A stretch of 64,000 nucleotides of DNA from Onthophagus taurus. Its lineage: Eukaryota > Arthropoda > Insecta > Coleoptera > Scarabaeidae. Shown here in pieces: positions 34,455 through 44,648 of this stretch. Within the stretch, counting starts at the first letter, position 1. Each line of letters starts with the position of its first letter. Below the pieces are notes generated by a model, which was not told where the DNA came from, ran no database searches, and was given only the letters and a program-made list of their open reading frames with translations. The position numbers were made by a program, and so were the translations under genes. The stretch lies in the NCBI RefSeq assembly GCF_036711975.1, contig NC_091967.1, positions 18,848,001 through 18,912,000 on the forward strand, given 5' to 3'.

Positions 34455-35380
34455 ATGTCGGATAAAACCGTTATTAAGGGCAACCCGTCCGAATATGTAA
34501 AGTTAAATGTGGGCGGTTGTCTTTATTACACTACAATTGGTACTTTAACTAAACATGATACAATGCTTAGAGCTATGTTTAGTGGAAGAATGGAAGTTTT
34601 AACCGATTCAGATGGTACATATTTAAAGCAAGATTAAAATAATTCATAATAACAAAAGATTCTTTTTTAGGATGGATATTAATTGATAGATCAGGAAAAC
34701 ATTTTGGAACAATTTTAAATTTTTTAAGAGATGGAACTGTAACATTACCAGAAACTAGTAAAGAGCTTGCAGAATTACTAGCCGAAGCAAAATATTATTG
34801 CATAGCTGAATTATCAGAGCCGTGTAATCAAGCTTTACAAAAACGAAAAGAACGCGAAGCAGAACCAATATGCAAAGTTCCATTAATAACATCCCAAAAA
34901 GAAGAGGAAATGTTAATAAGTTCAACCACAAAACCTGCAATTAAACTTTTAATAAACAGGCACAATAATAAATATTCTTATACTAGCACATCTGATGATA
35001 ATCTTTTAAAAAACATTGAGTTATTCGATAAATTATCTTTGTGGTATAGCAAAAGGGTACTTTTCATAAAAGATGTTATTAGTACGAGCGAAATTTGTTG
35101 TTGGGTGTTTTATGGACATGGAAAAAAAATGTCTGAGGTTTGTTGCACATCTATTGTTTATGCAACAGATAAAAAGCACACAAAAGTTGAGTGTCCAGAA
35201 GCGAGAATTTTTGAAGAAACACTTAATATCTTATTGTATGAAAGTAGAAGTCCCCCCGATCAAGAATTGATGCAAGCTATGGCTAGAGGGGCTGTCTCGG
35301 TGATGTCGTCTTATACAAGTGATGAAGAAGAAGAGAGGTCTGTAGAAAGAATGCGGACTAATAAAAATAGTCAAACTTAA
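34455..35380 (+). CDS. BACURD-type BTB adaptor for CUL3 (KCTD10/KCTD13/TNFAIP1 family)
   Basis: BACURD proteins are substrate adaptors of CUL3 ubiquitin ligases. They target RhoA and thereby affect the actin cytoskeleton. Exon 1 (34,455-34,614) and exon 2 (34,671-35,380) join over a 56-nt intron at the codon for the G in DSDGWILID, giving 289 residues. The BTB/T1 domain occupies about residues 12-110 ([51 protein letters not shown]). The conserved C-terminal half includes [28 protein letters not shown] and [15 protein letters not shown]. The start was chosen because homology begins a few residues later and the context (ACC-ATG) is good. An AATAAA lies at 35,432-35,437. It appears intact and is bordered by transposons on both sides. 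Confidence 0.92.
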
Positions 35381-35437
35381 ATATATTGAGGTAAAATTAT
35401 ATGGGTGTGTTAAATGTATAGAAATATTAATAATAAA

Positions 35438-36025
35438 TGAAAAGAAAGTAGTAAAAATTATTAGGTTAAAGAGAAAAAAAATTATAAAAAATGATTTTAA
35501 TTTATCTTTGAGTTCATACAAAAAGAATAATAACAGTATTATAAAAATTTCCATTTTTTTTTCTTATTATTTGTTTCAATATGATTTAACCACCCTTCTT
35601 TTTTACTTTTAATATAATTTAACCCATTATTCCTTATTTATTCACTTCCTGTATCGTACGCATCAATTTTTAAAGTGTCATAACCTGTAATATATGGAAA
35701 TTTTTCATAATAACTATATATTAAAGTTAAATTATAATTTGTTTGCTTATTATGAAACCGGATAATATATCATAATAAGAGGTATGGTTATATTGATCAT
35801 CAACTTTATTTGTGTTATCCAATTCTAAACCAATTACTTTTTATATTGTACTTTCAAGATTTAAATAAAATATACACAAACACTCATTTTTATTTATTTA
35901 TAATATATCCAAATTAAAAAATCATTTTTAAATATTTACAGGGTCCCAAAATTGAGATACAACCACTAATAAGTAACACTAGGGAAGTGCAATACAGCGA
36001 TTTTCTTGTAACTTGGCATACAAGT
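35438..36025. other. Intergenic, AT-rich
   Basis: Sequence downstream of the BTB gene with no coding frame. A CAGGGTCCCAAAATTGAGA terminus at about 35,939 resembles the CAGGGT-type repeat ends elsewhere here, but its partner was not found. Confidence 0.35.
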
Positions 36026-36339
36026 CAGGGCTGGATTAACCAGTAGGCGCGCGCCTCAGGGTTCTGCACCTACAGGGGCCCGGTTCTGGTTTGATATTGC
36101 ATAAGCTTCGTCCAATAAGAAAATCAAGAAATTAAACATGTAAAGGTTATTATTTCTTAAAATTGCTGAAAAAATGTTTCAAATAACCCCTTTTGATTGT
36201 ACTTGTTAATTGATTTATGAAGAAACAAATGAAAATAAAATACTATTTCTCTGCGAGACTCTTATATGCGAGTTCAAACTCGCTCAAACTGTACTCTCAT
36301 TCAGTCTAGACGTCGCAGTCGCCTATAGTGTTGAGTGCG

Positions 36340-37955
36340 GGAAGTTAGCCCCCATTTTTGATTTTTAAATTTTTTATTGTTGTTCTAGAGTTGTTCTACA
36401 TTGTTCTAAAGCGGCAAATCGAAAAAATAAAAACTCCGCGAGAAAACCGAAAAAACAGGTTTTTTGACTAGCCCCCCATTTTTGGAAAAATCAAATTTTC
36501 TTTGTTGTTCTGGGTTGTTCTAGTTATTGTTCTAGAAAATCAAAATTATGGGATAAGTACAGCATTACGAAGTTATAACTAAAAATAGATTTGGCCGCCG
36601 AAATGTCTAGTTGATTGCTGTGACCATAGTTTTTCTATTATCAATTGCATATTGCAAATAACTTATTATAGCTAACGCAATCTGGAACAGCTATTACTTT
36701 TACTAGAACAACAGGGCACTTCACTCTTTGAAAATTAAAGTTTTTGGAAGTTTCAGTTAGTAATTTTTTCATAAGTTCATAAGTAAGTTTCATTAATATC
36801 TATTTCAATAAAAATTAAAAAATATATTGTTCAAAATACTTGCGGCTTCGACAGTATATTTCATAATAGAAAACTACATGCAAACTCTAAGCAACAATTG
36901 CAAAAAAATGTGGTCTATTTATAGAAACAACGAATGGAGAGAACAATAAAACAAAATTGAGTGATTACGCACGCAATTTGTTACTCCACAACAAATTCTA
37001 TATCCCCGCAGGTATCATAAGTTACGAAGGTACTCAATCTTTGAATGATGTAGGACAGTACCCAGCATTTGTGCCCAGCAATGCCAATTGGATATTATTT
37101 AACGACTTACGAAAAAAATCCGTACAAGTTGAAGAAGCTACTGAAATAAATGCACAAATGTGCATATATGTTTATAAATGAGGAAAGTGATATAACCGTA
37201 TTATTCCATGATATTAATTTATTTACATAATTTAGTTTATTTAGTTATAGTTTACCTTAGAATAAGTTGTTATTGTACTGATATAGTAATACTGATCGAA
37301 TAAGTTATTGTCTTATTTGTTAGTTTAGTTTATTTATTAATTTATTACTAAGTTTATACAAAATAAAATACACTTTAAATCGCAACTTATGTTTTACTAT
37401 TATAAGTTTAAAGAGAAAGGTGAAAGTTGTGATTTTTAGAAAATTATGATGTTCAGATTATTCCATATTTTTTTAGTTTTTTAAAACTATTATTATATTA
37501 AAGGTTGGGTTCACTGATTCAACAAAATCTGTCCGATATCACAATAACTCAAATTTAAGGTTTTTCTAGTGAAAATAACAGCTATTCTGAATTGTTTTAA
37601 TTGTTGTAAGTACTAATTTTTAATATGAAACTTTAAAAGAACTAAAGAACTTAAATTTTAACATTTTAAGTACCTAGAACAACAAGAACAATTTAGAGCA
37701 ACAAAAAATATGTGATTTTGCAAAATTAATGTCCATGTTAAACGTAAAACACATCTAGAACAATTTGAATCGACAAAGATTGAGTTATTTTAGATTGTTC
37801 TGTTTTTTAACAAATTAGTGATTGAATGCTTTGTGGTGTTACCTACTCTTAATTATCGCATCATAGTTCAGAAAGTAATAATAATTGTATCTAATAATTA
37901 TTAATTTAATCATTTCAATATAAGGTAAATAAGTAGAAGGTAAAAGGGAAATGCC
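36340..37955. mobile_element. 1.6-kb insert flanked by 7-bp direct repeats, rich in GTTGTTCTA motifs
   Basis: The 7-mer GAGTGCG occurs at 36,333-36,339 and again at 37,956-37,962, a possible target duplication. The left part contains GTTGTTCTAG or variants at least six times within 200 bp (36,380-36,540). The right part has the complementary motif CTAGAACAA several times (37,675-37,765). No clear terminal inverted repeat was seen. It carries one protein-like fragment (36,957-37,181). The element type is unknown. Confidence 0.4.
36957..37181 (+). pseudogene. Ubiquitin-hydrolase-like (USP C-terminal) fragment
   Basis: The 74-codon frame reads YIPAGIISYEGTQSLNDVGQ then NANWILFNDLRKKSVQVEEA and ends in CIYVYK. 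The spacing resembles the last part of USP-type hydrolases, in which a G-H-Y box precedes a W-x-x-F-N-D box. Here the catalytic GHY reads GQY, so the histidine would be missing. Some transposons carry related domains. It is only a fragment without a convincing start, and the assignment is tentative. Confidence 0.35.
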
Positions 37956-38000
37956 GAGTGCGTAGGTATACCGTAATGTTTCATAGTATCTGTAGAAATC

Positions 38001-39764
38001 ATGTATAAACATACGTCAGGTACCAAAATACGGAAAAAAAGAAAAATTTTGGAAGAAATGCATAAACGATTGCCTAAAATCACAACATTTTTCACTGATA
38101 CGAGTACCACTAGTTCTCAACTTCAAAACAATATAGATCAACAAATAGCTCACGGAAGTCAACTTATACATCATGAGATGATCCCTGTGGACCTGAAAAT
38201 GAAATTGATGTAGAGACTGAAATTAAAAATCAAGAAATAATGAGTGAAGAAGAACAAGAATCCTCCCGATCTCCAATAGCAACAATATTGAAAATATCGT
38301 AGTGGTCTGAAGAAATGATTTGCAAGGAATGTTTTATAGAAAATATATTAATTAATAGTCCCAAAAGTGACGCCATTGAAAATACTGCAAAGATATACAG
38401 GTGTATCTGAATGACTGCAACAAACTTCAAGGGGTGATTCTTTAGTGATTTTTAAGGGTACTTTGATATATGAACCATGGGCGAGTTCGGCTCTCATAAG
38501 GAGCTACACCCCTCCAAAAATGGCGGAAAATTTTGCTTTAACTTTTTTTTCTCAAAAACCATAAACGCTAGGAAAATGAAATTTGGGGAATATGTTTAAC
38601 TCATAATAGGGCACGTTTTGACCCTATTTGTACTTTCAACCTACTCTTCTAAGTTACTAAACATAACCACCCCCGTTCAATTTTTGTCTAGATTTTTCTT
38701 ATGACGGTGATAAATACATTGGAAATATTTTATTTAGATAGATGAAAATATTCTAAAACTTTTTTGCCTCTCTGATGTTCTTCGAAAAGTTAATAGTTTC
38801 TGAGAAAAAAATTAATTAAGCAAACACTAACTGTTAAGCTGTAGGGTTGTTAATCGAAAGTTGGAATGAATTTTTAATGAAAAAATCTTAGTAGGCTTTG
38901 CAATCTTTGTCAGAAATATTTTTGACGTTTAAATATCAGTGGTTTTCTTACTGTTATTATTGTTTTATTTTAAATTGTGAAACGTCGAGTGAACGAGCGT
39001 AAATGCGATAGAACTTTATTTGAAAAACAATGATAATAGTAAGAAAAACACTGACATTTAAACGTCAAAAATATTTCTGACAAAGATTACAAAGCCTACT
39101 AAGATGTTTTCAATAAAAATTCATTCCAACTTTTGATCAACAACCTCGTTGTTTAACGGGCTGTGTTTGCTTTATTCTTTTTTTTCTCAAAAATTAGTCG
39201 TTTTTGGAAAAATTTTAGAGAGACAAAAAAGTTTTAGGATACTTTCATCTACCTATGTAAATTTTTTTAAAATGAATTTACCGTCTGCATAAAAAAATCT
39301 AGGCATGAATTGAACGGGGGTGGTTACGTTTAGTAGTTTAGAAGGGTAGGATGAAAGTACAAATAGGGTCAAAACGTGCCCTATTATGAGTTAAACATAT
39401 TCCCCAAATTTCATTTTCCTAGCGTTTATGGTTTTTGAGAAAAAAAAATTAAACCAAAATTTTCCGCCATTTTTGGAGGGGTGTAGCTTCTTAGGGGAGC
39501 CGAAGTCGCCCATGGTTCATATATCAAAGTACCCTTAAAATTCACTAAAGAATCACCCCTTGAAGTTTGTTGCAGTCATTCAGATACACCCTGTATAAAG
39601 ATGGGGAAAGAATATATTCTAAAGTGTTGAAAGAGTCTGATTTTTTTCGTATTGTCCAGAACGGAAAAAGAGAAAAAAGGGAATGGCTTATTTATGATTC
39701 TTTTGTCAAAGCAGTTTTTTGTTATCCTTGCAAATTATTTTCAAAAGAAAACAATCCGCCTCTC
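38001..39764 (+). pseudogene. hAT ZMYM/TTF-type transposase N-terminus, split by a palindromic element
   Basis: The left part starts MYKHTSGTKIRKKRKILEEM then LPKITTFFTD, the usual N-terminus of ZMYM1-like or TTF-type hAT proteins. An acidic linker follows (with a stop near 38,300), up to ENTAKIY at 38,397. After the 1.2-kb insert the same frame resumes at 39,594 with KDGERIYSKVLKESDF and continues WLIYDSFVKAVFCYPCKLFS, the TTF-type zinc finger. The frame ends at LLTG where a TTAA marks the next insertion. The coding region is thus cut by two later elements. Confidence 0.7.
38398..39593. mobile_element. 1.2-kb near-perfect palindrome with TATA target duplication
   Basis: The arms (38,398 to about 38,965 and about 39,030 to 39,593) are inverted copies with few mismatches and only about 65 bp of loop. 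The outer ends read CAGGTGTATCTGAATGACTG and its complement, ending CACCCTG. TATA occurs on both sides (38,394-38,397 and 39,594-39,597). Removing the element with one TATA restores the interrupted hAT frame, so the boundaries are certain. No transposase is encoded. Confidence 0.9.
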
Positions 39765-39768
39765 TTAA

Positions 39769-41062
39769 CAGGTTGACTGCGTTACCGGTGGCTTACTTCG
39801 TTGGCTTGCTGTTGCGTATATTCGAAATTTTTCGCAATTTGCGGAAGATGTATCTTCGTTAATATAGCTTTCCTTAGAATATCACATGTACGTTTTGGTT
39901 TATTGCTATGTCTAGAAACTTGTAGGCTATGAAAATATTTAGGTAACGCATTGACCTAATACTATATTACTTGTGTGCGGTACCACTCACCCGGGACCGG
40001 TGCTGTTTTAATTGTAAAACGGGTGGTGAGGTCTGGGTATGCAATATTACTAAACAACAAGCACGTGTTGTATAGTGGCTCTTCTTTCATGTGTAATAGA
40101 ATGTCGTCACGTACAACAAAATTTTTGGTTTTAGCCCAGTGCGAGCTAGAAATGTTAGAAAAAAACGGTTAACAGTGATAAGAACAAAAGTAGTATGTGT
40201 ATTACTGGACAAGAAAAAAAATATTGATGCCGTTGATTATCCTAGCCAGTGTGAAGAACCTAGTTCGTCGAAAAACATTACAACTAATAAATCATCAAAT
40301 GACGAATGACATCTATTAGTGATGACGAATCAGATTCTGATATTGATGCATTTGATTCTGATGACTCCGATTTTCTTAACAAAAACTATGTTCCATCGTC
40401 TTCAGACTCTGGAAGTGATGAAAACCGCTCTAACGACGAAGATGATTGCATGGAATACACGGAAAATGATAATGTCGCTTTAGATGAAATACCGGTGAAA
40501 AATTGTATGCAAAATGAAGAGGAATTACATAATATAACTGAAGATAACGATTACATGTATATACCAAAGGCAAGAATCGTCTACACTAAGTTTTGATATC
40601 ACTACGATAAAAAATCCTATACACGTGTACCAGTTATTTTTATCAGACGATATAGTAAAAACTATTGTTGAAGAAACAAACAGATATGCACGTCAAATAT
40701 TGATAAATCAAAACTCCTCAAAATCTCGACTAAATCTATGGGTTGATTGCGACGATGCAGAAATAAAACGATTTTTTTCAATTATCTTGGTAATGGGGCT
40801 GAACGTTCTTCCTGCTTTGAATCTCTGTTGGTCAAAGGATTCTATGTTCCGTAACGAGTTTATTTCTAACACGGTGTTCCGAGACAGATTTCTCTTGTTA
40901 ATGCAATGCATACATTTTTTCAATAACGACACTGCTGATAAAAACGATCGACTATATAAAATACGTTTTCAAAAATTCAAAATGGCGGTCACAGAATGGT
41001 TTTTCAAAAATTGTACACCCTTGTTAAAACTTGTGAAAAATTTAAAAAAATGTAAGATATGA
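39769..41062 (+). pseudogene. piggyBac-like transposase fragment
   Basis: The left boundary is TTAA (39,765-39,768), the piggyBac target site, lying inside the hAT reading frame. About 500 bp of non-coding sequence follows. Then comes an acidic, D/S-rich N-terminus (40,306-40,596; DDESDSDIDAFDSDDSDF) and, after a frame break, a 145-codon frame (40,628-41,062) with YQLFLSDDIVKTIVEETNRY and EIKRFFSIILVMGLNVLPAL, the early part of the DDE_Tnp_1_7 domain. The first catalytic aspartate region and everything after are missing. The right end was not found. Confidence 0.75.
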
Positions 41063-41400
41063 TTTTAAGTCGGATTTCTAGAAAGACAGTTCACATTAAA
41101 AACTACCCTTAACAGTAACGAATCATGGAAACTCATCACTACATGTAGTGAAGTAGTGAATAATTATCGGTGAGCCGCAATTAGCCTGTGCTAACGCAAG
41201 TGGTAATAAAACTTACTGTCTAACGACTATTTTTATTCCTCAGTTGAGTTGGCAGATCTTCGCGTCTTACACTCCACAGATACGTATGGAGCAATGAAAT
41301 CAAATAGAAGGACTTGACTTATTTCCTGTCGTTCTTGGTGAATCATAGGACAACAGTAAAGGCTCCATTTGGTTCGGATGGATGCATTTCACTACTCTTC
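41063..41400. other. Spacer between piggyBac and LINE I remnants
   Basis: No coding frame. A short near-palindrome (CACTACATGTAGTGAAGTAG, 41,139-41,158) is the only structure noticed. Confidence 0.35.
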
Positions 41401-42115
41401 ACGTTTTCCCGGCCTTCATTGCTTCTTTATCAAGAGATGCAGGCTTCAGGGAGTAGTTGAAATGTGCAAGGCGTTGCACATCTCAACTGCTCCATGGGGC
41501 TTCCTTAGCGTGTGGCCAATCCAATGCCATTTCCTTGCATTGATTTGGTCACTAATAGATCCATTTGCTCTCTGTATTCGTTTCTTCACATCTTCCCCAG
41601 CAATGCTACCAAGGTACACGAATGTTTCAACTCGTTCCAAGTTCGACTACAGAATTGATCCTCATCTGCTTCATTTTTTGAACAGTGACTTTTCGTCCTG
41701 TTGCTTCTGCTTCATCTTGCAGTTTTCTCTGTATTACCTGATATCTCGAAATCTCAGTGAAAGTAGGCAATTGTCCATCTGCAAGCTCAATGTTCTCAAG
41801 TCTATTTCGCATTCCCCACTGAATACTATTTATCCTTCCTTCTGATCATTCTAGCCAATACTAGGAGGGACAGTATGGGTGAGAGAACACACCCTTGACT
41901 GAACCCAAAATTTGCCTTGGTAGGATCAATAAGTTTTCCATTATACACCACTTGAGACTCATACTACTCATACATCTTCCTGATAAGACTGATGATCTTC
42001 AGAAAGGCCCCATATTCTTGAATATGGGAACCCTGAATTTTTGCCAATAAAGGTGGAAATCCAAGTAAGAGCTTAAATCCATTACGATTAACTGAACGTC
42101 ACTTTTTGAAATCAA
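41400..42115 (-). pseudogene. LINE I, RTE-like reverse transcriptase fragment
   Basis: On the minus strand, starting near 42,060, frames read EYGAFLKIISLIRKMYE then KLIDPTKANFGFSQGCVLSP, the conserved box before the catalytic site, then ARMIRRKD. The C-terminal part (41,446-41,812) has QISRYQ-like linker and the ETFVYLGSIAGEDVKKRIQR block typical of RTE and related elements, then WHWIGHTLRKP. The catalytic YADD region is deleted between them. It was inserted downstream of the Vps13D 3' end. Confidence 0.65.
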
Positions 42116-42239
42116 TTCCAAGCATTAAAAAAAAACATCTTTCACAAAAAATCTGCTGTTCATTCCTTAAAATAAAGTGTCTCAAAAAAAAGGGAGATAT
42201 AAAAGTGGATACTAAAATAAAAATCAAACAAACCTGATA

Positions 42240-42374
42240 TTTTTTGACTTTTTATAGAAAAACACTAGTTTTAAGTGGTTAATTAGACACTTTGAATACT
42301 GTTCTTTGAAATTTGTCTCAAATAAGCGGCTGTTCTGATTAACCAGTGTCCCAAATAAACGGAATCGACTGTAT
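42240..42374 (-). repeat. pogo-like terminal inverted repeat fragment
   Basis: The minus strand from 42,374 reads CAGTCGATTCCGTTTATTTG then GGACACTGGTTAATCAG. This has the shape of a pogo/Tigger terminal repeat next to a TA. No transposase is adjacent. A pogo-type C-terminus is found separately at 59.2-59.5 kb. Confidence 0.4.
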
Positions 42375-42431
42375 ATTAACATTTTTTAAATTGTGTTAGT
42401 TACATTATTTATAATTTAGTAAGACAAACAT

Positions 42432-42437
42432 TTTATT
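42432..42437 (-). terminator. Candidate Vps13D polyA signal
   Basis: AATAAA on the minus strand, about 130 nt after the Vps13D stop codon. Others are possible in this AT-rich tail. Confidence 0.4.
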
Positions 42438-42565
42438 TTAACAGTTTATATACAGCAATATATTTCATACAATATGCAAACAAAAAATAAACTTCCACTA
42501 TATACATACAATCATTTCTTGTAGTACAAAAATCATGAATAACTATCCAAAAAAAGTTATAACTT

Positions 42566-44648
42566 TCAGTCTTCACAGTTGGTTATATTGTCGGTTTGAA
42601 CAGTATGCAATCTCTCGTCAAAGAGACGCTTTGCATAGTTGATTTGTTGGGATACAACTGAAGCCAGTTCGGCAGATTCGCATCTAACTTTTGGTTTTTT
42701 AATCGGATCTTGATAAACTAAATCTGTGCTTCCGCCAGTTACGTGCATCATAATTTGAATATAGTGCTTATTTTCTTCCTCTTTTAACGTGCGACATTCT
42801 CGTAGATCACTTAAATGCCACTCTATAACTGTTTTCGTTTTATTTGTAATGATTCTCACTCGCTGCGTAGAAATGATTATGTGCAAATCTTCAACTCCAG
42901 GGAGTAAACTATCGTAAGCTACTAATTGTTCGGAATAATTTCGGTTATTTACTGCGTAAAGATATTGTTGGCCTATGGCATGTTTGTAGGAATATCTCGG
43001 TAATAATCCTCCAGTACCAAATACGCATCTTGGTGGTCTTAATCGATCTGGAGTTGATCTGCTTGATCCTCTACTTGAGTCCCGTACAGCTCTTGCTGTT
43101 TCAGAAGCAAGATCTAAAACTCCCACAACCGGTTTAGCCACAGCACCCAACAATCCTTTTCCAATACCAGAAAAAACGCCTTGGACCCCCTCGTTTACCG
43201 CCCCTTCATAAACTTGTTTAAATATTCCCGTTGCTCCACCCAATACTCCAAATCCTAAACCTTTTATACCAGCATAAATATGATCTCTGCTGCGACCACT
43301 ATCTACTTGGCGTATTCTTTGCCGCATTTCTTCATGTTCTTCATCCATAGCAACAAATCCTAACCCATCAGATAAACTTTCCGTCACTTTAGCTGCAGAA
43401 TTAGATAGTCCATGTGCAATATTCGTTACAAGAGCTCCAACGTTGCCTTCTCTTATAAAACCATTAACCCCTTCAGAAACATCACTTACTAAACCAAGCG
43501 GATTTCCAAGGAAATCAACTGAACCTAAAATTACAGCTGCTTGCCATTTTAATTCCTAAAAAAAATCATTTTTAGAATTAGAGATAAGTGTACTAAAATT
43601 ACATACATCTTTAAAATGCTTCATAATAACATTAATTAGGAACTGTAAAGTTTCAAACGAATGATCTCTTTTAAACGGTTCCAAATCGACAGCTGCGTCT
43701 TCAAATTTAATGAATGTTAATCCCAATTTTCGTTTAACACCTTGTAGCTTGTATGATAATTTATTTGCAGTCCGCATGCTTAAACGTATCTGGTTTGGAA
43801 TCAACTGAATCGTTTCAAAATAATACCTCGTTGAATGAGCGGCAGAAACGTCAGTAAGCATTCTTTGAGTTTCATAATCGGTTTCATCAATGTTGTGTAA
43901 ATCTTCTTCTTTATTATCAAAACCAATAAAAGCAAATATTTTTAATAAAAGCCTTTCTTCTAAATAAACGGTTAGTTTGTTCATTTTTACAATAAAGTGC
44001 TAAAAAAGAAATGTTTTTATAAACAATTATTTGATTTAAACGTTGTTTTTACTTTAAATATAACTGCGTTTTCATTTAGTATAGGTAACATTTCGGCTAC
44101 AACATCCAAAGTGGGTAAATTAAGATCGCCATGCATTCTTGAATTTGTCCTTGTTACATGTAAAACTACTGGAGTTGAAGCATCCAACAACTGATTATCG
44201 ATCTGTATATCTTCAACACTTATACAAAATCGTTTCTTTGTATCCATGAACAAAATTTCGCTTACTATTTTCGAAAACTTCGTAAATAACAATTCTTCCG
44301 GCGGTTTTCTCGATATCAAACTAATTCCCAATCCGGCTAATTTCACCGTTAATCGAAACTCTTTACTTTCTTTCTTTTCGATATCTTCGCTAGTCTTGAC
44401 AACACCAGGTCGTTGTTTTGGCGCAATGCTGCTCCAATCACCTTCATCGCTAACTGCAAATTTATGCCTTTGATCCTTTTTATCCGAAATACTGAGGACT
44501 TTTGTTGGCCCATCTGTACTGATTTCAACGTCCAAAAATCCAGAACCCGGACGCATACGTTGTCGAGAAACAGCTTGTTCTAATGGAACTCCATTTTGCA
44601 TCGTTCGGTGACACACTGGTTGTGGAAGACCCAATACTGCCGAATTCC
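42566..44648 (-). other. Vps13D: Vps13D C-terminal exons (ATG2_C-like and PH-like region)
   Basis: Three exons (44,053-44,648, 43,607-43,999, 42,566-43,555) encode about the last 660 residues. The glycine-rich segment GIKGLGFGVLGGATGIFKQV and the nearby GIGKGLLGAVAKPVVGVLDL are the hallmark amphipathic helices of the VPS13/ATG2 C-terminal region, which attaches to membranes. The following part (LHIIISTQRVRIITNKTKTV) is PH-like. The protein ends NITNCED. Confidence 0.85.

Larger units (their letters stand above)
36026..39764 (+). mobile_element. hAT element with ZMYM/TTF-type transposase, multiply interrupted
   Basis: The left end CAGGGCTGGATTAACC at 36,026 has the form of a hAT terminus, and further boxes (GGCGCGCGCCTCAGGG, GGGGCCCGG) follow at once. 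The transposase N-terminus starts at 38,001. Two other elements interrupt it: a 1.6-kb insert (36,340-37,955) in the 5' region and a 1.2-kb palindrome (38,398-39,593) inside the coding region. The frame ends at a TTAA (39,765-39,768), where piggyBac-like sequence begins. No right hAT terminus was found, so the 3' half is lost or beyond recognition. Confidence 0.6.

Noticed and set aside
41369..41845. 158-codon plus-strand frame
   Set aside because: It is the antisense of an RTE-like LINE fragment whose minus-strand frames carry recognisable reverse transcriptase blocks.
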